Assembly (NCBI RefSeq): GCF_000591035.1
Contig: NC_022521.1
Coordinates: 1,531,995-1,595,994, forward strand
DNA length: 64,000 nt
Source: Aeropyrum camini SY1 = JCM 12091
GTDB taxonomy: Archaea > Thermoproteota > Thermoprotei_A > Sulfolobales > Acidilobaceae
Direction: 5' to 3'
The notes under the pieces are model-generated. The model did no database searches and was not told the DNA's origin. It worked only from the letters and a program-made list of their open reading frames with translations. Below are positions 1 through 7,903 of this stretch, piece by piece. Made by a program: the position numbers and the translations under genes. Within the stretch, counting starts at the first letter, position 1, and each line of letters starts with the position of its first letter.

Positions 1-1
1 C

Positions 2-985
2 CCGCTGCCCGCGCAGTTCGTGGAGGCCCTCTTCGACCCTTATAAGAGGGAGGTTGGCGATATCAAGGTTGTGAGTGTAGCAGGGCTCCCCAGGGATAGG
101 GTCCTACAGGAGCTGAGGGACGCTGATGTGGTGATCGGCGACTATACTTTCCAGATGAGGATAGACGCTGAGATGTGCGCGGCTATGGAGAAGGTTAGGC
201 TTATACAGCAGCCCAGCACGGGCTACGATCATATAGACGTTGAGGCGTGTGCAAAGCACGGTATCCCGGTGGCAAACGCGGGTGGCGCTAACGCTGTCTC
301 TGTTGCAGAGTACACGATAATGGCTGGCCTCGCCCTCCTGAAGCGCCTCATCTACGCCCATAGGGAGACGGTTGCGGGCGGCTGGCCGCAGTGGAGGCTC
401 ATGGAGATGGGTACTTTCGACCTGCAGGGTAAGACATGGGGTATCATAGGCCTTGGCCGGATAGGGAGGGAGGTGGCTAGACGCCTCAGGCCCTTCGGCG
501 TCAGTGTAGTGTACTTCGACAAGGTTAGGATGGAGGATGCCGAGCGGGAGCTGGGGGTTGAGTATAGGAGCCTGCCGCGTCTATTGAGGGAGAGTGACGT
601 GGTGTCTATACACGTACCCCTAACCAGGGAGACCCGGGGCATGATAGGTGAGGGCGAGCTGAGGATGATGAAGCCTACGGCGGTACTCATAAACCCGTCC
701 CGGGGTGAGATCGTGGATGAGGAGGCCCTGGCGAGGGCAGTCAGGGAGAGGTGGATAGCTGGGGCTGCAGTGGACGTTTACAGCAGGGAGCCGCCTCCCC
801 CCGACCATCCGCTCATCAAGGCTGCGGCCGAGGGTGAGGCGAACCTCATACTTACGCCCCATATAGCGGGGGCGAACACGGACGCCAGGTCTAGGATCAT
901 ACAGTTCTCCATTGAAAATGTGGTGAGGGTGCTGAAGGGAGGCAAGCCCGAGGCCGTCGTGAACATGGACCTAAACGGTGGGTGA
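2..985 (+). CDS. NAD-dependent D-2-hydroxyacid dehydrogenase (5' end outside window)
   Basis: Cytoplasmic oxidoreductase of the D-isomer 2-hydroxyacid dehydrogenase family (phosphoglycerate, glyoxylate and related dehydrogenases); the substrate cannot be fixed from sequence. The frame is open to the left edge, and the codons before the GTG at 20 (reading PLPAQFVEALFDPY) look like real protein, so the start lies outside the window. Counting from the GTG at 20, the NAD Rossmann motif GLGRIG is near residue 145, the catalytic Arg is in NPSRG near 226, the Glu in SREP near 256 and the His in TPHIAG near 280. The stop codon is followed with no gap by the TTG start of a thiamine-diphosphate enzyme, so the two are probably co-transcribed and may act in one 2-oxoacid pathway (inference). 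Confidence 0.9.
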   Translation, partial: PLPAQFVEALFDPYKREVGDIKVVSVAGLPRDRVLQELRDADVVIGDYTFQMRIDAEMCAAMEKVRLIQQPSTGYDHIDVEACAKHGIPVANAGGANAVSVAEYTIMAGLALLKRLIYAHRETVAGGWPQWRLMEMGTFDLQGKTWGIIGLGRIGREVARRLRPFGVSVVYFDKVRMEDAERELGVEYRSLPRLLRESDVVSIHVPLTRETRGMIGEGELRMMKPTAVLINPSRGEIVDEEALARAVRERWIAGAAVDVYSREPPPPDHPLIKAAAEGEANLILTPHIAGANTDARSRIIQFSIENVVRVLKGGKPEAVVNMDLNGG

Positions 986-2662
986 TTGTCTGTGGCAACC
1001 GTGGCCGAGGCTATAGCCAGGGGGCTGGCGGCGGCGGGTGTAGAGAGGGTATACGGCATTATTGGGACTAGCATAGTCGACTTCCTTGACGCCCTGTACG
1101 ACCACCGGGATAGGATAGATTTTGTGACTACGAGGCACGAGCAGGTAGCGGTGTCGGCCGCGGACGCCGAGTACAGGGTAACCCGGCGTCTGGCGGCCGC
1201 TGCAGTTCACGCGGGCCCGGGGTTCCTGAACACCGCTATCAGCCTGGGTATAGCCTTTAAGGATCGCGTCCCTCTTCTCCTGGTCAGCGGGGGTGTTAGG
1301 AGGAGGCTCAGGGGTCTTGACGCCTGGCTCGAGGTCGACCAGGCCTCGATAGCCCGTCCCCTAGCCAAGTACTATGGTGTTGTTGAGAGCCCTGGCGAGG
1401 TCCTCGACACGCTCGCCGAGGCTCTGAGGAGCGCCCTATCCCCGCCCATGGGCCCCGCGGTTGTCGAGGTGCCCGAGGACCTGTGGAGGTCTAACGCTAG
1501 CATTAGCGAGGAGGCTTTAAAACGCATCCCCCGCACCCCCGTAGCAGGCCCCGGGCTGGGGGGTCACGGTAAAACGCTCTTCTCGATGCTGATGGAGGCT
1601 AAGAGGCCGGTGATACTTGCGTCGGGGGAGCTTGTATATAATCCGTGGTTTAGCCAGGAGAGGCTTCTGAGGCTTGCGGAGGCCACTGGAGCCTATATCG
1701 TGGTCAGCGGGAACGGGAGGGGGGCTTGCCCGGAGGACCACCCCCGCTGCCTAGGGCGTATCGGATTCGGCGGCGGGAGCCTGGCGGCTGACAGGGCTTT
1801 CGAGTCTAGCGATATGGTGCTTGTCCTAGGCCACGAGTTCGACGATATAACGACCTACGGCTACAACATGCTGCCGCAGGGCGACGTGGTCATGATATCC
1901 CAGGATCCCTCTACAAAGGCTAGGCCCCGCTACTATGACCTTGTCAACGCCAGCCCCGTGAGGGCCCTCGAGGAGCTCTCGGAGATGGCGGGCGGGGCGA
2001 GGAGGCTCGAGGAGTGGGAAAGGATGGTGGCTGGCTTTAGAAGGGAGTGGGGGGTCATGCTGGATGAGGCGGTTAGGAGGAGTACTAGGCTTGCAAATCC
2101 AGACAGGTTCTTCAGGCTGCTAAACTCGAGAATGCCTCGGGGCAGGATAGTGAGCGGCGGGCAGGGGACGCATATACTATACGCCTACAACCACATCCGG
2201 ATATACAGGCCTGGGGGCTTCCTGGCCGCAACCAACCTCGGGGCCATGGGCTACGCCCTACCCGCGGTTATAGGATCTTCTAAAGCCCTTCCCGGCGATT
2301 ACCACCTCTGCGTTGCCGGGGATGGGGAGCTCATGATGACTGTGCAGGATATAGAGACTATTGTGAGGGAAGGCCTCGACGTGAAGATAGTGCTGGTGAA
2401 CGACGACTCGTACAAGGTCCTCTACCTTAGGCAAGTCCTCCAGAAGGGTGGTAGAGTCTATGAGACACTCCTCTCCAACCCAGACTTCTCGAGGCTGGCA
2501 GAGGCTTTCGGAGTCCGCTACGCCAAGGTCAGCAGGCCTGGTGATGAGGGTGGGGCGCTCGAGGTCCTCTCCTCACCGGGACCCGCCCTGGTGGAGGTTA
2601 AGGTGGACCGCGACGACATACCGCCCCTCAACCTCGACTACACCCTCAGGATGAGCATGTGA
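986..2662 (+). CDS. Thiamine diphosphate-dependent enzyme, acetolactate synthase-like
   Basis: A 558-residue member of the acetolactate synthase / benzoylformate decarboxylase / oxalyl-CoA decarboxylase superfamily. The N-terminal pyrimidine-binding domain carries the cofactor-activating Glu at residue 52 (in TTRHEQ). The C-terminal pyrophosphate-binding domain has the GDG...NDD signature (AGDGELMM ... VLVNDDSY, around residues 440-475). The start is TTG directly after the stop of the hydroxyacid dehydrogenase. No small regulatory subunit gene is nearby, and the length fits a stand-alone decarboxylase or carboligase as well as a catalytic acetolactate synthase subunit. The exact 2-oxoacid substrate is unknown. 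Confidence 0.85.
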   Translation: MSVATVAEAIARGLAAAGVERVYGIIGTSIVDFLDALYDHRDRIDFVTTRHEQVAVSAADAEYRVTRRLAAAAVHAGPGFLNTAISLGIAFKDRVPLLLVSGGVRRRLRGLDAWLEVDQASIARPLAKYYGVVESPGEVLDTLAEALRSALSPPMGPAVVEVPEDLWRSNASISEEALKRIPRTPVAGPGLGGHGKTLFSMLMEAKRPVILASGELVYNPWFSQERLLRLAEATGAYIVVSGNGRGACPEDHPRCLGRIGFGGGSLAADRAFESSDMVLVLGHEFDDITTYGYNMLPQGDVVMISQDPSTKARPRYYDLVNASPVRALEELSEMAGGARRLEEWERMVAGFRREWGVMLDEAVRRSTRLANPDRFFRLLNSRMPRGRIVSGGQGTHILYAYNHIRIYRPGGFLAATNLGAMGYALPAVIGSSKALPGDYHLCVAGDGELMMTVQDIETIVREGLDVKIVLVNDDSYKVLYLRQVLQKGGRVYETLLSNPDFSRLAEAFGVRYAKVSRPGDEGGALEVLSSPGPALVEVKVDRDDIPPLNLDYTLRMSM

Positions 2663-2694
2663 GCCAGGCGGGCGTAGTATAGGGAGCGGGCCCT

Positions 2695-3560
2695 TTAGAA
2701 TTTCGTGAGCCCGCCGCTCCTCCTAGCCCTCCCCTCAAGCGCCTTGAACACCACATACCCTGTTAGAGTGTAGACAACAGCCTCCAGGGCTAGCTTTGCG
2801 GCAGCCCTTCAAGCGACGAGAAGTCCTCGCCTTTGAGCAGGAGGCTTCTCACAGCCTCTAGGGTTAGGGTTAGGGGCACTAGCTCGGCCGCCCCCTTAAG
2901 CGGGCTGGGGAGGACCTCCACGGGGAACATCATCCCGGATAGCAGCATAAGGAAGGGGGTGAGCATAACGTTGAATGCGTGCGGCTCCTTCAAGTTAACA
3001 ACGATACCCCCTAGTAGGAGGCCCATTCCAAGCATCCCCACGAAGCCCAGGGCTAGGGCCAGGACGGCCTGGGGCGCTGCATCCAGGTGGAGACCGCCTG
3101 CTCCAAATATGAGGCTGTAGTACGCCAGCACGATAACAAGGTCCATAAGGCTCACCACCAGGCTACCCAGGGCGTTTCCGAAGAGCCATGCGAACCTGCT
3201 GGCCGGGGTTACCAGGACGGCCTCAAGAGTGCCCTGTACAAGCTCCCTGTGAAGCCTCTCACCAACGTCGAAAAGGGTCGCGGTTAGTAGGCTGTAGAGG
3301 GAGAATCCTATGGCTACGAAGGCTACATAGTCGCCGTAGCCGAGGGACTCGAATGGGCTCGCCCCACCAGCGAGCCTCGACACAGCCCAGGCTGTGGCTA
3401 TCATGAACATGGGGACGCTGAGGCGCACCAGCATGAAGCCCCACGTGCTGTAGAGTGCTAGCAGGTCCTTCGCGTAAACCTCGGCGCTCGCCAGCAGGAC
3501 TCTAGCCCGGGATGGGGGAGCCCGGTTAGAATGTGTGGAGCCACCCGTACTTCTTCGCAA
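2695..3560 (-). CDS. ABC-2 type permease, C-terminus shifted out of frame
   Basis: Membrane subunit of an ABC exporter with about six hydrophobic helices and the ABC-2 architecture. It starts at a TTG (3560) inside the end of the upstream permease gene, a 35-base overlap. As read, the frame stops at 2790 after LEGLPQS. One more base in the C run at 2805-2807 would join it to a second open frame that continues KLALEAVVYTLTGYVVF and ends naturally at a TAA at 2695-2697. That tail has the hydrophobic last helix and basic end expected of the family, so the full gene is taken to reach 2695. It is the last gene of an HxlR-ATPase-permease-permease operon. The break may be a sequence error or a recent mutation. 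Confidence 0.75.
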
Positions 3561-4353
3561 GGCTCTCAGCCCACCTCACGAATAGTATCCCAAGGGACAT
3601 GCTTACGAGTGATATGGCGGCGAGCCTGAGGATCAACGGGTACACATCCCCTAGAGAGGCGCCCTCCAGGAGAGCCATCCTGGCTGCCTCTATCCCGTAG
3701 GTGAGGGGGAGCGCGTAGCCGACGTACTGGAGGGCTGCGGGGAGGATTGTTAGTGGGAAGGAGGAGCCTGAGAAGAACCTTAGGGGATACTGGATAGCCA
3801 CAGCGAGGGGGCCGGCCGAGCGGGTTAGAACGTAGAGGCCCGCGAGGCCTATGCCCATGGATACAGCCCCCGCCACCGCCATCAACAGTGACAGCACGGC
3901 TGCTGCTGGGTCTTGAACGTGGAACCCCGTCCCCGTGGCCAGAAAGACTATAACGGCGGCGGTGAAGCTTATCCATCCCGCGTCTATCAAGCCGTAGATG
4001 CTGGAGCCCGCAAGCATTATTAGACGGCTGGCTGGGGTTAGGAAAACTATCTCTAGAGTCCCAAACCACCTCTCCCTCTGTATAGCCATTCCCGCCCTCC
4101 AGTTCAGCGCGTTGAACAGGCTAAGGAGGACCTGGCCGAGTATTAGGAAGCCTACATAGTCCGACGGCCACCCGTGCTGCTGGAGAGGCTGTGAAGCGCC
4201 TCCTATAACGGCCCTATAGGTGTATATCAGTATGTAGGTCCAGACTATGGGCTGGAGGAGGCTGTTGATTATCCAGGGTATGTATGTTATCCTTATCTTG
4301 AAATCCCTGATGGCCACAGCCGTGGCAACCCTGACATGATACCCGAGGCTCAC
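3526..4353 (-). CDS. ABC-2 type transporter permease
   Basis: A 275-residue integral membrane protein of the ABC-2 exporter family (DrrB/NodJ-like), expected to form the export channel with the adjacent permease and the ATPase encoded upstream. Hydrophobic helices are visible near residues 25-45, 62-80, 105-130, 140-165, 175-195 and 245-265. Its ATG overlaps the ATPase stop in an ATGA-like junction at 4350-4353, a sign of translational coupling. Substrate is unknown; the HxlR regulator at the head of the operon suggests a toxic small molecule (inference). Confidence 0.85.
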   Translation of the reverse strand: MSLGYHVRVATAVAIRDFKIRITYIPWIINSLLQPIVWTYILIYTYRAVIGGASQPLQQHGWPSDYVGFLILGQVLLSLFNALNWRAGMAIQRERWFGTLEIVFLTPASRLIMLAGSSIYGLIDAGWISFTAAVIVFLATGTGFHVQDPAAAVLSLLMAVAGAVSMGIGLAGLYVLTRSAGPLAVAIQYPLRFFSGSSFPLTILPAALQYVGYALPLTYGIEAARMALLEGASLGDVYPLILRLAAISLVSMSLGILFVRWAESLAKKYGWLHTF

Positions 4354-5321
4354 TCCCGCCCACCACCGGTTAGCTTAATGAACACGTCCTCTAGGCTCGG
4401 GCTTCTAACGTCGAGCCCCCTAATCCTGGCGTCGAGCCTGGGAAGCTCGCTGAGCAGGGCTTCTATGAAGAAGTCTGGCTCGGGGACGAGCACCTTGAAC
4501 ACTCTAGCCCCGTCAACCTCGCCCACGCTAATAACCCTCCCGCCCAGCCTCTCCACCGCCTCCCTTACCCCCACACCTCCGGCCACCCTAAGCTCCACAA
4601 TACTGCCACCACTGACCAGAGACTTGAGGTCCTCTGGCGCCCCCTCAGCCACTATCCTGCCACCGTTGATTATGGCAACCCTGTCCGACAGCTCCTCCGC
4701 CTCAACCATGTAGTGTGTGGTGAGGAGTACAGTCCGCCCTTCCCTCACAATCCTCCTGACAATCCCCCTCACCTCCCTGGCGGCCTTCGGGTCAAGGCCT
4801 ATTGTGGGCTCGTCCAGGAGGAGGACCTCGGGATCGTTTATGAGCCCCCGAGCTATGTGGAGCCGCTGCTTCATACCCTTAGAATAGTTCTCAACCCTCA
4901 CGTGAGCCCACTCCTCCAGACCCACCAGCTCCAGAAGCTCTCTAACCCTCCTCCTAGCCTCCCTGGGGGGTATGCCGTAGAGTTGGCTGAAGAACCATAG
5001 GTTGTCCCAGCCTGAGAGCCTCCAGTACAGCGCCCTCTCACCTCCGAGTACAACCCCTATCCTCCTCCTCACCTCGCCAGCCTCCTCGACCACGTCGAAG
5101 CCTGAGACCCTCGCCCACCCCCTGTCGGGTATGAGAAGGGTTGAGAGTATCTTGACTAGAGTCGTCTTCCCGGCCCCGTTAGGTCCTAGCAGCGAGAAGA
5201 GTGTACCCCTGGCTACCCTAAGGTCCACCCCGTCCAGGGCCCTGACTATCCTAGCTCTCCATGGGAGCAGCCCCATCCTATACTCCTTGACCAGCCCCTC
5301 AGCCTCAATAACATATGCCAT
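4350..5321 (-). CDS. ABC transporter ATP-binding protein, DrrA/CcmA-like exporter type
   Basis: Nucleotide-binding subunit of an ABC exporter, 323 residues. The Walker A motif GPNGAGKTT is near residue 50, the Q-loop region follows near 95, the signature YSKGMKQRL is near 145 and Walker B with the catalytic Glu (LLLDEPTIGLDP) near 165-177. An extra C-terminal segment of about 90 residues after the core is typical of DrrA-type drug or lipid exporters. It lies between the HxlR regulator gene (120 bp upstream) and two permease genes that overlap it or each other. A second exporter of the same type lies at 33.2-35.1 kb. Confidence 0.92.
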   Translation of the reverse strand: MAYVIEAEGLVKEYRMGLLPWRARIVRALDGVDLRVARGTLFSLLGPNGAGKTTLVKILSTLLIPDRGWARVSGFDVVEEAGEVRRRIGVVLGGERALYWRLSGWDNLWFFSQLYGIPPREARRRVRELLELVGLEEWAHVRVENYSKGMKQRLHIARGLINDPEVLLLDEPTIGLDPKAAREVRGIVRRIVREGRTVLLTTHYMVEAEELSDRVAIINGGRIVAEGAPEDLKSLVSGGSIVELRVAGGVGVREAVERLGGRVISVGEVDGARVFKVLVPEPDFFIEALLSELPRLDARIRGLDVRSPSLEDVFIKLTGGGRE

Positions 5322-5441
5322 GAGGCTTCACGACCTCCGGCCCCGAGCAACAGCCCCCCCGACTCCCCCGAAGAGTAGATGTGGCGCAAACCATAATATC
5401 GGAGGCACCCTCCGGTCCCCTGGGGTCTAGTGTTCTCCTAA

Positions 5442-5849
5442 TTATTCTATTTGCCGTGTATGCTGAAGGGTGAGGCTTTTCTGGGGCTCGTCGAGGCGGG
5501 CTGTGGGGGCGATCTTGTCGATAATATCGTTACAGTGTCTACTAGGGGATACCCACTTGCAGGACCATTTGGCGAGCTCTAGTATAACCCCCCTTAGGTC
5601 TCTCCCCATGTCTGTCAGCCTGTATCTGACCCTGACTGGAGGGCCAGGCTCTATTATCCTCTCAACAACTCCTAGCTTCCTGAGGTCCTCGAGGGTTTCG
5701 GATAGCGTCTTAGACGATATAGCCTTTATACTCTTCTCTAGCTCTGCGAACCCCTTCTCACCGTCTAGGAGATGGTAAACTATCACGAGGCTCCACTTCC
5801 TGGCTAGAACCTTGCTCGCAGCTGTGATGGGGCAGTCATGCCCTTCCAC
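5442..5849 (-). CDS. HxlR-family winged-helix regulator with N-terminal Cys
   Basis: A 135-residue MarR/HxlR-type DNA-binding regulator. The family core is visible (CPIT...LARKWSLVIVYHLL near residues 6-29, then the winged helix to about residue 100). Cys6 sits at the position of the single redox-active Cys of bacterial YodB/CatR/HypR regulators, which sense quinones and disulfide stress (family knowledge). The start is GTG; a TATA-like TTATAAAG lies only a few bases upstream on the minus strand and another AT-rich element (TTGTATAT) near 5876-5885. The gene heads an ABC exporter operon and diverges from a CatE-like dioxygenase gene, the kind of target such regulators control. The effector is inferred, not shown. 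Confidence 0.85.
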   Translation of the reverse strand: MEGHDCPITAASKVLARKWSLVIVYHLLDGEKGFAELEKSIKAISSKTLSETLEDLRKLGVVERIIEPGPPVRVRYRLTDMGRDLRGVILELAKWSCKWVSPSRHCNDIIDKIAPTARLDEPQKSLTLQHTRQIE

Positions 5850-6023
5850 CCTTTATAACACCTCCAATACGCCTGTGATATACAAAACATATCTACTTTA
5901 TCTAGTAAATTTTGTTCACGTTAGGTGGAAACTGTGCTTACTACAGATACTAGAGGCTTTCCTACGCGTAACCTCTCATGTAGACGGGGGCTCGCTCCTG
6001 GCGGGGCTCATAAATAACTAAGG

Positions 6024-6779
6024 GTGGCTATGATGCGCCACGGCTTCGTAATAAGAAAAGCTATACTGACGGTTAGGAGGCTTGAAGCGGCAGCCCGGTT
6101 CTACTCGTCCATCCTCGACAGCAAGCCAGAGCCAGTGCCTGGAGGGCTTGTCTACAGGCTGGAGGCCGGGTCGGAGCTGGTGCTCCAGCACAACCCACAG
6201 GCTGAGAAGCCGCCTCCCGGCGCCTCAGGCCTCTACCATATAGCCTTCACCGTGGACAGTCCCGGGGCGCTGCGGGCTGTCCTGGGTAAGCTTAGGGAGA
6301 TGGGGTCTCTCCTCCTAGGGGCTTCGGACCACTGCTTCACAATAGCACTCTACACACTCGACCCGGAGGGAAACGGTGTGGAGGTCTACTGGGATAAGGA
6401 TGAGCCCTGCCGGAGGCTGGTGACGAAGCCTCTAGAACCAAGGGTGCTTGCCGAGGCGGGCTCCCCCATGGAGTACAGGGCTTCAATAGGCCATATACAC
6501 CTCAAGGTGGCTGATCTCGGAGAGGCCGAACGATTCTACGCGGGGGTTCTGGGTATGGTTGTGACGGAGAGAGGATACCCGGGGGCGCTGTTCTTCGCCT
6601 ATGGAGACTACCATCACCACGTGGCTGCGAACATATGGGAGACGGCGTGGGGGGTGAGGGGCGCCAGGCCGGAGAGGTATGCGGTGGGTCTTAGGAGCTA
6701 TACTATGAAGCCGCCCGGGGGAGAAGCGGAGCCCGGGGTCTATCGGGACCCTGCGGGGGTCGAGGTTGTTATACTCTAG
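6024..6779 (+). CDS. Extradiol dioxygenase / glyoxalase superfamily protein, CatE-like
   Basis: A 251-residue protein with two tandem vicinal-oxygen-chelate domains, like CatE-type catechol 2,3-dioxygenases. The second domain shows the 2-His-1-carboxylate metal set: His in IGHIHLKVADL (near residue 155), a His in the HHHVAAN stretch (near 198) and the C-terminal Glu in GVEVVIL. The first domain has GLYHIAFTVD and EVYWDKDEP at the matching places. Start candidates are GTG 6024, ATG 6030 and ATG 6033. It diverges from the HxlR regulator gene, a pairing seen for catechol and quinone detoxification in bacteria. Role in ring cleavage or electrophile removal is inferred. Confidence 0.8.
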   Translation: MAMMRHGFVIRKAILTVRRLEAAARFYSSILDSKPEPVPGGLVYRLEAGSELVLQHNPQAEKPPPGASGLYHIAFTVDSPGALRAVLGKLREMGSLLLGASDHCFTIALYTLDPEGNGVEVYWDKDEPCRRLVTKPLEPRVLAEAGSPMEYRASIGHIHLKVADLGEAERFYAGVLGMVVTERGYPGALFFAYGDYHHHVAANIWETAWGVRGARPERYAVGLRSYTMKPPGGEAEPGVYRDPAGVEVVIL

Positions 6780-6905
6780 CCACCTCCAGCCTGTAACCCC
6801 GGGCGGGAGGCCCCTATACAACCCCCTCCTGAAGGGGGAGGCAAGACGCTCATTGTACTATAAATGCGGCGGGCCTGAACAGGGTTAAGGCTTGGTGTAC
6901 AGCCT

Positions 6906-7856
6906 GTGGAGTATTCTAGACTCGGAAAGACTGGTATAAAAGTCTCGCGGGTAGGGCTGGGCACGTGGCAGTTCAGCGAGTTCTGGGGCGTCACCGACTA
7001 TGCCGCGGCCAAGTCGATAATAGAGGCAGCGGTGGAGGCGGGTATCAACCTCATAGATACTGCATACCTCTACGGCAGAGGTGTTAGTGAGGAGTTTGTG
7101 GGCAGGGCGCTCAGGGATATCGGAGTGGCGAGGGGAGAGGTTGTCATAGCCTCTAAGATACCTGGCGAGCTCCTTGGGCGCGACGACGTGTTCAAGGCTG
7201 TAGAGATAAGCCTTAGACGGCTTGGCGTCGATAGCATAGACGTCATGCAGGTTCACTGGCCACCCATATGGAGGCACGTCCCCGCCTGCGAGTACGCCAG
7301 GGCTCTTGAAAGGCTCGTAGCCCTGGGTAGAATCGGGTATGTGGGGCTCAGCAACCACCCCCCGCCTATGGTAGAGGCTTTCAGAAGCTGCCTGTCAAGG
7401 ATTGATGTCGAGGTTATGCAGTACAGGTTTAACCTCGTGGAGCGTGAGGCTGAGCAGGAGATCATACCCCTCGCGGAGAAGCTCGGAGCGTCCCTCCTCA
7501 CCTGGAGCCCCCTCGCCAAGGGCGCTGTGCTCGGTAAGTACAGCCTCGAGGAAGTCAGGAGCGACGAGAAGCTTAGGTCTAGAGACGCCGTCTACCACCC
7601 AGAGAACTACGCTCAGATACTCGAGATCGCCGGGGCTCTAAAGAGCCTCGCCGAGAGGTATGGCAAGACCCCCAGCCAGGTCGCTCTAAACTGGATCATT
7701 GGCTACAGCGAGAACACCATACCAATACCGGGGGCGAAGAGCCCTGAGCAGGCGAGGGAGAACGCGGGGGCAGCCGGGTGGAGGCTGAGCTACGGGGACT
7801 GGAGGCTTCTCGACAGGATTAGCAGGAAGGTCAGGATATCCTATGCTCTAGGCTAG
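6906..7856 (+). CDS. Aldo/keto reductase
   Basis: A 316-residue NADPH-dependent aldo/keto reductase with the (beta/alpha)8 family signature. The catalytic tetrad is complete: Asp51 and Tyr56 in DTAYLYG, Lys84 in IASKIPG and His117 in QVHWPP. The C-terminal NADPH-binding part reads IPIPGAKSPEQARENAGA. The start is GTG at 6906. It follows the dioxygenase gene on the same strand after about 125 bp, so it may belong to the same carbonyl or quinone detoxification response, but no shared promoter is proven. Substrate unknown. Confidence 0.9.
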   Translation: MEYSRLGKTGIKVSRVGLGTWQFSEFWGVTDYAAAKSIIEAAVEAGINLIDTAYLYGRGVSEEFVGRALRDIGVARGEVVIASKIPGELLGRDDVFKAVEISLRRLGVDSIDVMQVHWPPIWRHVPACEYARALERLVALGRIGYVGLSNHPPPMVEAFRSCLSRIDVEVMQYRFNLVEREAEQEIIPLAEKLGASLLTWSPLAKGAVLGKYSLEEVRSDEKLRSRDAVYHPENYAQILEIAGALKSLAERYGKTPSQVALNWIIGYSENTIPIPGAKSPEQARENAGAAGWRLSYGDWRLLDRISRKVRISYALG

Positions 7857-7903
7857 CGAGAGCCTCCCCGCCAAACCGGCTCAACACCCACACCGGGGGC
7901 CGT

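Noticed and set aside
3566..4069. 167-codon minus-strand frame within the first exporter permease
   Set aside because: It is out of frame with the membrane protein and has a basic, Pro-rich shadow composition.
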